DNA from: JBOHPP01 sp050731755
GTDB taxonomy: Bacteria; Methylomirabilota; Methylomirabilia; Rokubacteriales; CSP1-6
Direction of reading: 5' to 3'
Length of the DNA stretch: 28,927 nucleotides
NCBI GenBank assembly: GCA_050731755.1
Contig: JBOHPP010000175.1
Span: forward strand, 1-28,927
This document shows, one piece after another, positions 23,961 through 28,927 of the stretch. Within the stretch, counting starts at the first letter, position 1. Each line of letters begins with the position of its first letter. The notes under the pieces are model-generated. The model searched no databases and was not told the origin of the DNA. It saw nothing but the letters and a program-made list of their open reading frames with translations. A program made the position numbers and the translations under genes.

Positions 23961-24840
23961 CCCGCCGGCGGCGGGACGGGCGCTCCACCGCCAGCGAGCG
24001 GCCGGACCGTGGGCGGACGCGCTCCGGCGGCTGCGCCGGCGGCGGAGTGCCCTGGCCGGCCTGGCCATCGTCCTGGCCTTCGCCCTGGCCGGCGCCCTCG
24101 CGCCCGTCCTGGCCCCCGCCGATCCCTTCAAGTCCGAGTTCGCCCGGGCGCTGGAGGCGCCCTCGCGCGACGCGCTGCTGGGCCGCGACGAGCTGGGGCG
24201 CGACATCCTCGCGCGGATCCTCCACGGCGCCCGCATCTCGCTGTCGATCGGTCTGGTGGCCGTCGGCATCGGCCTGGCCCTGGGCGTGCCGCTCGGCGCC
24301 ATCTCCGGTTACCTGGGGGGGCGGGTGGACCTGCTCGTGCAGCGCGTGATCGACACGATGCTCGCCTTCCCCGGCATCCTGCTGGCGCTGGTGACGATCA
24401 GTGTGCTGGGCGTCGGCCTCTACACGGCCATGGCGGCGATCGGTGTCGTGTCCATCCCGGTCTACGCGCGGCTCGTCCGCGGCTCGGTGCTCGCGCTCAA
24501 GGAGCGCGACTTCGTCGCCGCCGCCCGCGCGCTGGGCCAGCGCGACGCCGCGATCCTCTGGCGCCACATCTTTCCCAACTGCGTGGCTCCGGTGCTGGTG
24601 CAGTCGAGCCTGCAGATCGGCGGCGCCGTACTGGCCGCGGCCGCGCTGGGGTTTCTCGGGCTGGGCGCCCAGCCGCCCACGCCGGAGTGGGGGACGATGC
24701 TCTCGAAGGGACGCGACTTCCTCCGGGTCGCGCCGCACATCACCGCGTTTCCCGGTCTGGCCATCGTCCTGGTGGTGCTCGGATTCAACCTCCTGGGCGA
24801 CGGCCTGCGCGACGCGCTGGACCCCCGGTTACAGACCTGA
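23953..24840 (+). CDS. Peptide/nickel-type ABC transporter permease (DppC-like)
   Basis: A 295-residue permease, partner of the DppB-like protein. After an Arg-rich cytoplasmic N-terminus (RRLRRRRSALAGLAIV) come six hydrophobic segments. Family phrases are LLGRDELGRDILARILHGAR near residues 75-94, the EAA loop LKERDFVAAARALGQ and FLGLGAQPPTPEWGTML. The only reasonable start is a TTG at 23953, overlapping the previous gene by 8 nt. No dppD/dppF-type ATPase genes follow, because the operon meets a convergent gene. The ATPases must be encoded elsewhere or shared. Confidence 0.92.
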   Translation: MSSPPAAGRALHRQRAAGPWADALRRLRRRRSALAGLAIVLAFALAGALAPVLAPADPFKSEFARALEAPSRDALLGRDELGRDILARILHGARISLSIGLVAVGIGLALGVPLGAISGYLGGRVDLLVQRVIDTMLAFPGILLALVTISVLGVGLYTAMAAIGVVSIPVYARLVRGSVLALKERDFVAAARALGQRDAAILWRHIFPNCVAPVLVQSSLQIGGAVLAAAALGFLGLGAQPPTPEWGTMLSKGRDFLRVAPHITAFPGLAIVLVVLGFNLLGDGLRDALDPRLQT

Positions 24841-24850
24841 GGCGGGTCGG

Positions 24851-24921
24851 CTATTGAGTTTCGCGGAATACGGTGACGGTCTTGGCGCTGAAGCGTCACG
24901 GTATTCCGCGACACTCATTAG
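24851..24921. repeat. TA-flanked 28-bp inverted repeat between convergent genes (terminator or miniature transposon)
   Basis: The left arm (24851-24878, containing TCGCGGAATACGGTGACG) and right arm (24894-24921, containing CGTCACGGTATTCCGCGA) pair over 28 nt with three mismatches around a 15-nt loop. TA dinucleotides occur at 24852-24853 and 24919-24920. The unit lies between the permease stop (24840) and the stop of the minus-strand binding protein (24924), so its RNA hairpin could terminate both. The long, nearly perfect arms with TA flanks also fit a miniature element mobilised by an IS630/Tc1-type transposase. Confidence 0.65.
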
Positions 24922-24923
24922 TG

Positions 24924-26225
24924 TCAGCGCTTCCAGCCATCGATCCAGTCGTTAGTCTTCACGCCTAGCGGCGGGTTCACCTCGGCCGGCGGGAAGACCT
25001 TGATCTTGTCAAGGATCGCGAAGGGGTAGTCGGGCGTATGCTTGGTCACGCCCACGATGGCGGGCTCGATGCCATTGTGGTCGGCGCGGACCGTCATGAT
25101 GCGACCGGGCGGGACGCGGTACTCGATGCCCTCGAAGGCCTTGATCACCGCCTCCACCCTGGGCCAGGCGCCTCCGCCGTCCCTGATGGCCTTCTCGTAC
25201 GCAGCCTTCACCCCGGCCAGGGCCTGGTACATGTGGTAGGAGGGGTAGATGGGATACCGGTTGAACTTGGCCCGATAGCCCTCGACGAATTCTTTGTGGA
25301 GCGGATCGGTGGGGTTGTGCAGGAACCAGTGATCTCCTCGGGCCCCGACCACGACACCCTCGGGAACCTCCTTGCCCAGGTCCTGCAGCATGTGCTCACC
25401 GGCGGAGAAGATCACGGTGCTCTGGCTGAAGAGCCCGCGGGGCGCGGCCTGCTTGGTGAGGCTCAGGATGTCGCCGTTCCAGAAGCTGGAGTGGATCACG
25501 TCCGGCTTAGCGACCAGGAGGCGGGAGATCTCTGCGGTGTACTCCCCGGCGAACAGCTTGGGGAAAAGCTCGGCCACCACCTGCACGTCCGGCTTCAGCT
25601 TCAGCATGGCCCGCTTGAAGGTGTCCCAGGAATCCCGCCCCCAAGCATAGTCCTGATTGATGCCGGCGATGGTCTTCAGGCCGGGCTTCAGGCCCAGGAT
25701 GTACTTCACGGCGGCCACGCTATCCAGGGCCTGATGCGCCTTGGTGCGGAAGACGTAGGTGTGCTTGCGATCCTCGAAGATTCGGTTGGTGCCGCAGTCG
25801 AAGAGGACCGTGAGGACCCTAAGCTCCTCGGCCACCGGGGCCACGGCCAGGCAGTCGGCGCTGGAGATGTAGCCGACCACGAGATCCACCTTTTCGTCGA
25901 GCGCGAGGCGGCGGAACTCGGAGACCTGCTTGTCCGCGCCGCCCGCCTCATCGATGTAGACGGGCCGGATCCGGACGCCGCCGATACCGCCCTCGCGATT
26001 GTGTTTCTCGATGAGCCATTCGGCGGCGTTCTTGGCGGGGATGCCGAACACGGTGGCTGGCCCCGAGAGGAAAGACACGATCCCGACCTTTAGCTCGGCC
26101 GGTTTCGCCTGGGCGAGCGTGGCGCGCGGCCCGGCTGGAGGCGCGGCCGTGGCCAGCACCAGGATAAGGGCGAGGGTGAGCGGTGCGGTTCGCCAGGTCG
26201 TTGTTTGCGCGGTCTGCGTACCCAT
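24924..26225 (-). CDS. ABC transporter substrate-binding protein, Liv/HAAT family (Peripla_BP_6), orphan
   Basis: A 433-residue periplasmic receptor with a long Sec-type N-terminus (hydrophobic run at about 15-28, then LAQAKPAE). The mature part starts LKVGIVSFLSGPATVFGIP, followed by GGIGGVRIRPVYIDEAGGAD and VVGYISSADCLAVAPVAEE, typical of branched-chain-amino-acid-type receptors. It is only distantly similar to the first such receptor in this window. GAGGAGGGAA precedes the ATG. No permease or ATPase genes adjoin it. Genes upstream on the same strand encode a luciferase-like monooxygenase and an FAH-type hydrolase, so an aromatic or oxo-acid ligand is possible, by inference only. Confidence 0.92.
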   Translation of the reverse strand: MGTQTAQTTTWRTAPLTLALILVLATAAPPAGPRATLAQAKPAELKVGIVSFLSGPATVFGIPAKNAAEWLIEKHNREGGIGGVRIRPVYIDEAGGADKQVSEFRRLALDEKVDLVVGYISSADCLAVAPVAEELRVLTVLFDCGTNRIFEDRKHTYVFRTKAHQALDSVAAVKYILGLKPGLKTIAGINQDYAWGRDSWDTFKRAMLKLKPDVQVVAELFPKLFAGEYTAEISRLLVAKPDVIHSSFWNGDILSLTKQAAPRGLFSQSTVIFSAGEHMLQDLGKEVPEGVVVGARGDHWFLHNPTDPLHKEFVEGYRAKFNRYPIYPSYHMYQALAGVKAAYEKAIRDGGGAWPRVEAVIKAFEGIEYRVPPGRIMTVRADHNGIEPAIVGVTKHTPDYPFAILDKIKVFPPAEVNPPLGVKTNDWIDGWKR

Positions 26226-26550
26226 CGTTTCCCTCCTCGCCGCCTATCCGGCCGTCGGTGAAACCTCGGGCCGTTTCCTCGCCCGGCGGTGGGCGGCTAG
26301 CGTTCCGTGCTCGAAGTCATGTTAAGAGCCCGCCAGCACGCGGGGAGGGGCCGACGGGTACGTGCGGCAGGGTCCACGGGACCCGTTCCCGCCCGCTGGC
26401 TACGGACCCCGCGTCTCCAGGTGGAGCCCAGCCGCAACGGGGCAGCGGACGCCTGCTGCGTGGTCCCGCGCCCCTGCCGCGCGTGCCGCCTCGGCCCCGC
26501 TGCACGGGACGAGCGCGGCCATCGTTAACGTGACTTCCCATACGAAACAG
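26226..26550. other. 325-nt intergenic region between FAH-family gene and orphan binding protein
   Basis: No convincing gene is seen. Small open frames here have Arg/Gly/Pro-rich composition typical of non-coding GC-rich DNA. A 6-bp inverted repeat GGGTCC-ACG-GGACCC (26370-26384) could end the FAH transcript. On the minus strand a TTAACA around 26325-26330 is a weak -35 candidate for the binding-protein gene, without a good -10. The FAH stop codon is at 26551-26553. Confidence 0.5.
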
Positions 26551-27411
26551 CTAGCGTTTGGCGATCGCCTCCGCGGCCAGCACCTCGTGGCGCTGCGTGC
26601 CCAGGCCGGTGATCCCCATCTCCACGACGTCGCCGGGCTCGAGGTAGCGCGGCGGCCGCCGGCCGTGGCCCACGCCGGCCGGGGTGCCGGTGGAGATCAG
26701 GTCCCCCGCGCGCAGCGACATGAAGCGCGACACGTACGCCACGAGCGCGCGCACCGAGAACAGCATGTTCTTGGTGTGGCCCTGCTGGCGGCGCTCCCCG
26801 TTGACGGTTGTCCACAGCTCCAGGCCCTGGGGGTCGGGCATTTCGTCGGCGGTGACCAGCCACGGGCCCACCGGGCCGAACGTGTCGGCGCTTTTGCCTT
26901 TGGTCGTGGTGCCTCCGTGCTCCATCTGGAACGCCCGCTCCGACACGTCGTTGACGACGCAATAGCCGGCGACATGGTCCAGCGCATCGGCCTCATCAAT
27001 GTCGTGCCCGTCGCGCCCGATGACCGCGGCCAGCTCGACCTCGTAGTCGAGCTTCCGAGCGCCCCGCGGCCGTACGGTGGCATCGTCGGGACCGCAGATC
27101 GCGCTGGGGGCTTTGATGAAGAGCAACGGTTCGCGGGGCAGCTCGAGCCCCACCTCCGCCGCGTGATCGGTGTAGTTGAGGCCGATGCAGACCATCTTGC
27201 CGATGCCGGCCAGCGGGCAACCCAGGCGCGGTCGCCCCCGCACGAGGGGGCGCCGCGAGAGATCGAGGCCGCGCAGCCGCCGGAGCGCGGCCGGAGCCAG
27301 GAGGGCCGGCGTGACGTCCTCGATGACTCCGGACAGATCGCGAAGCCCGCCGTTCGCGTCGATGGCGCCGGGTTTCTCGGCGCCGGGCCGGCCATAGCGG
27401 ATCAGCTTCAT
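26551..27411 (-). CDS. Fumarylacetoacetate hydrolase (FAH) family protein
   Basis: A 286-residue cytoplasmic metal-dependent enzyme of the FAH superfamily, which includes acylpyruvases, oxaloacetate decarboxylases and hydratases or decarboxylases of meta-cleavage pathways. The catalytic pair is visible in NYTDHAAE (H83, E86), and the metal ligands in DYEVEL (E124, E126) and VNDVSER (D155). KGKSADTFGPVGPWLVTADE and STGTPAGVG are strong family motifs. Length is normal for the bacterial YcgM/HpaG-like group. ATG 27411 has GAGGTG upstream and overlaps the luciferase-like gene's stop by 4 nt. It may process a ring-cleavage product; the substrate is not determinable. Confidence 0.92.
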   Translation of the reverse strand: MKLIRYGRPGAEKPGAIDANGGLRDLSGVIEDVTPALLAPAALRRLRGLDLSRRPLVRGRPRLGCPLAGIGKMVCIGLNYTDHAAEVGLELPREPLLFIKAPSAICGPDDATVRPRGARKLDYEVELAAVIGRDGHDIDEADALDHVAGYCVVNDVSERAFQMEHGGTTTKGKSADTFGPVGPWLVTADEMPDPQGLELWTTVNGERRQQGHTKNMLFSVRALVAYVSRFMSLRAGDLISTGTPAGVGHGRRPPRYLEPGDVVEMGITGLGTQRHEVLAAEAIAKR

Positions 27412-28649
27412 ACGGCACCTCTTTCCCGCGACGTGGCTTCTTTCGCCGCCATCTTGCGCTTCAGCTCCTCCGGCGTCAGCCGGACGATGTCCTCGTTCTG
27501 GTGGGCGTAGCGCGCGTAGCCTTCGGTGTCGACCTCTTCTAAGGCCACGCGCCCGGCCAGGACGTCCTGCTTCCAGCGCTGATGCTCGGCGTCCCGCGCG
27601 TGGAATTCGGGCATCACCTCCCGGGCGAACAACTCGAGGCTCGCACAGATGTCTTCGTGGGTCGTGCGGCCGGCCTGGTTGAGCAGGATCACCTGGTCGA
27701 CGTGAGTGGCCTCGAACTCCCGGAGCCGCCGCCGGATCGTCTCCGGCGAGCCGATCAAGCCGGCCTGGAGAGTCTCCTGGGCCTTGGGGGTCTGGCGCCA
27801 GTCCTGATAGAGCCGCCACATGTCGCCCTGACCGGGGTTCGGGATGCCGTGGCGCCCGTAGTGGCTGAGGCAGAACACGAAGAACGTCCAGCCGGCGGCC
27901 TTTTCCTGCGCCGCTTCGTCCGTCTCGGCGCACATGAAGCCGCTGACCATCGCGACGTTCGGGTTCGTCGGGTAGTCGGCCAGCTTGGCCGGATGCCGGG
28001 TGAGCTCGAGGTAGTAGCGGTTGACCCAGGCCCGGGCTGCCTCGGGCGACACGAACTGAAACCCCAGCGCCCCCATGCCCCACTGCCCCGCGCTGGCGAT
28101 GGTCGTGATGTTCGAGCAGGCCACCCACAGCGGCGGGTGCGGCTTCTGGTACGGCTTGGGGATGACGTTCCGCGACGGAAAATCGAAAAAGCGGCCGTGC
28201 CACTGCCACGCGTCGCGCGTGAACATGGGGATCAAGGCCCGGACCGCTTCCTCCCAGACGTCGCGCTTGTCGCGCACACGGGCGCCGAACGGGTGGAGCT
28301 CGACCGGGCCCTGGCCTTCGCCGAGGCCGAGCTCCACGCGGCCACCGGAGATGAGGTCGAGGGTGGCCACGCGCTCGGCCACCCGGATGGGATGGTTGGT
28401 CGGCAGCTGGATGATCCCGTGGCCCAGGCGGATGCGCCGCGTGCGCTGGGTCGCCGCGCCCAGGAACACCTCGGGCGCCGAGCAGTGCGAGTACTCCTCG
28501 AGGAAGTGGTGCTCGACGCACCACGCGTAGTCGAAGCCCAGGCGGTCGGCCAGCTCGATCTGGGCGAGCGCGTCCTGAAGGAGCTGGTACTCGCTTCGCT
28601 CGCCCCAGGGCCGGGGCAGCTGCAGCTCGTAGAAGATGCCGACCTTCAC
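27408..28649 (-). CDS. Luciferase-like (LLM class) flavin-dependent monooxygenase
   Basis: A 413-residue TIM-barrel protein of the bacterial luciferase-like monooxygenase family, using FMNH2 or F420 from a separate reductase. Typical motifs are MKVGIFYELQ, the segment YAWCVEHHFLEEYS (about residues 41-54), RIRLGHGIIQLPTNHPIRVAERVATLD split across 72-97, and GRVELGLGEG. The C-terminal extension (about 340-413) is charged and helical. A GTG start at 28647-28649 follows GGGGAGG. It is coupled by a 4-nt overlap to the FAH-family gene, so the two probably act in sequence on one compound. Substrate unknown. Confidence 0.92.
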   Translation of the reverse strand: MKVGIFYELQLPRPWGERSEYQLLQDALAQIELADRLGFDYAWCVEHHFLEEYSHCSAPEVFLGAATQRTRRIRLGHGIIQLPTNHPIRVAERVATLDLISGGRVELGLGEGQGPVELHPFGARVRDKRDVWEEAVRALIPMFTRDAWQWHGRFFDFPSRNVIPKPYQKPHPPLWVACSNITTIASAGQWGMGALGFQFVSPEAARAWVNRYYLELTRHPAKLADYPTNPNVAMVSGFMCAETDEAAQEKAAGWTFFVFCLSHYGRHGIPNPGQGDMWRLYQDWRQTPKAQETLQAGLIGSPETIRRRLREFEATHVDQVILLNQAGRTTHEDICASLELFAREVMPEFHARDAEHQRWKQDVLAGRVALEEVDTEGYARYAHQNEDIVRLTPEELKRKMAAKEATSRERGAV

Positions 28650-28664
28650 CCGGACCTCCCCGTC

Positions 28665-28690
28665 CCGGCCGCTCGATCAGCTTCGGCCGG
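28665..28690 (-). terminator. Possible hairpin terminator after the TPR gene
   Basis: CCGGCCG (28665-28671) and CGGCCGG (28684-28690) form a 7-bp stem with a 12-nt loop, about 45 nt past the minus-strand TPR stop and just upstream of the monooxygenase start. No clear T-tract follows, so it is a weak candidate. Confidence 0.25.
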
Positions 28691-28735
28691 CATCGAGGAG
28701 CGTACGGGACGAGGGGCGCCAGGACAAGCGGTGGG

Positions 28736-28927
28736 TCAGTGCGTGGCCGACACCTTGCCGGTCTTCTCGTACTGCTCGACGGCCTTCTTCAGATCGCGGT
28801 ACTCCGAGCACGGCAGGAAGCACAGCGAGTCGAGGCGGGCCAGGTGCTCCTTGGCCTTGGCCACGTTGCCGAGCATCAGGTAGGCCTCGCCGATGTACTC
28901 GTGCGCCCCGCGGTGCCTGGGATCGAT
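28736..28927 (-). CDS. Tetratricopeptide-repeat protein, C-terminal part (cut by window edge)
   Basis: The last 63 residues of a protein read IDPRHRGAHEYIGEAYLML, then GNVAKAKEHLARLDSLCF, ending at a TGA (28736-28738). This matches one TPR helix pair (GEAYLMLGNVAKAKEHL) followed by the LCFLPCSEYRDLKKAVEQY tail common in small exported or cytoplasmic TPR proteins. The two cysteines in LCFLPC are conserved in that group and could form a disulfide. The start and any signal peptide are outside the window. TPRs mediate protein contacts; no specific role can be given. Confidence 0.75.
   Translation of the reverse strand: MDPRHRGAHEYIGEAYLMLGNVAKAKEHLARLDSLCFLPCSEYRDLKKAVEQYEKTGKVSATH

Noticed and set aside
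26317..26541. 74-residue minus-strand frame between FAH gene and orphan receptor
   Set aside because: Arg/Gly/Pro-rich, no ribosome site, no similarity to known small proteins that I can recognise; treated as non-coding.
27412..28524. Upstream extension of the FAH-family frame
   Set aside because: This part overlaps the luciferase-like gene in another frame and has shadow composition. ATG 27411 with its ribosome site and ATGA overlap gives normal family length.
1..28927. tRNA, rRNA, riboswitch or CRISPR array
   Set aside because: I looked for cloverleaf-like segments, rRNA stretches and regularly spaced repeats and saw none. The only repeats are the short ones listed. A covariance-model search would be needed to exclude small RNAs.

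Overview
This is about 29 kb of very GC-rich bacterial DNA with tightly packed operons, many 4-nt start/stop overlaps and frequent GTG starts. It is rich in solute-binding-protein transporters and carries an aerobic CO dehydrogenase cluster. That style fits an uncultivated soil or sediment lineage such as Rokubacteria/Methylomirabilota or a heterotrophic proteobacterium. This is inference: no rRNA, tRNA or phylogenetic marker is present.

Layout. (1) 1-3504, minus strand: a branched-chain-amino-acid type ABC operon (Tat-exported binding protein, LivH, LivM, and LivG cut by the window edge). (2) 3661-4706, plus: a small class III extradiol dioxygenase pair (LigB-like and LigA-like). (3) 4732-14038, plus: one long operon of TRAP receptor DctP, an alanine-racemase-fold protein lacking the usual racemase residues, DctQ, DctM, hydantoinase/oxoprolinase subunits HyuA and HyuB, and an Asp-box beta-propeller protein. 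It looks like an uptake-and-hydrolysis pathway for a hydantoin-, lactam- or carboxylate-type compound. (4) 14184-19396, plus: form I aerobic CO dehydrogenase genes in the order coxM-coxS-coxL (active-site motif AYRCSFR), then an XdhC/CoxF-like maturation protein with a C-terminal YHS domain. The coxM frame is open upstream into an IS630-transposase-like DNA-binding domain. (5) 19397-21430: a decayed accessory stretch. It holds a possible hydrolase remnant, a TAXI-type TRAP receptor pseudogene with a stop codon in its signal peptide and a one-base frameshift, a minus-strand nucleotidyltransferase with a small overlapping partner gene, and short direct repeats. (6) 21431-24840, plus: a peptide/nickel-type ABC binding protein and two permeases, with a perfect 28-bp palindrome after the binding-protein gene and no ATPase genes. 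(7) 24851-24921: a 28-bp-arm inverted repeat flanked by TA, between convergent genes. It could be a terminator or a miniature transposon. (8) 24924-28927, minus: an orphan Liv-type binding protein, an FAH-family hydrolase coupled to a luciferase-like monooxygenase, and the C-terminus of a TPR protein.

Together the genes suggest a scavenging lifestyle: five solute receptors of four families (one broken), aromatic-ring and ring-amide breakdown enzymes, and CO oxidation as a supplementary energy source. The most unusual items are the altered racemase-like enzyme inside the TRAP-hydantoinase operon, the HTH-coxM in-frame join, the XdhC-YHS fusion next to form I coxMSL without the other cox maturation genes, and the TA-flanked inverted repeat.
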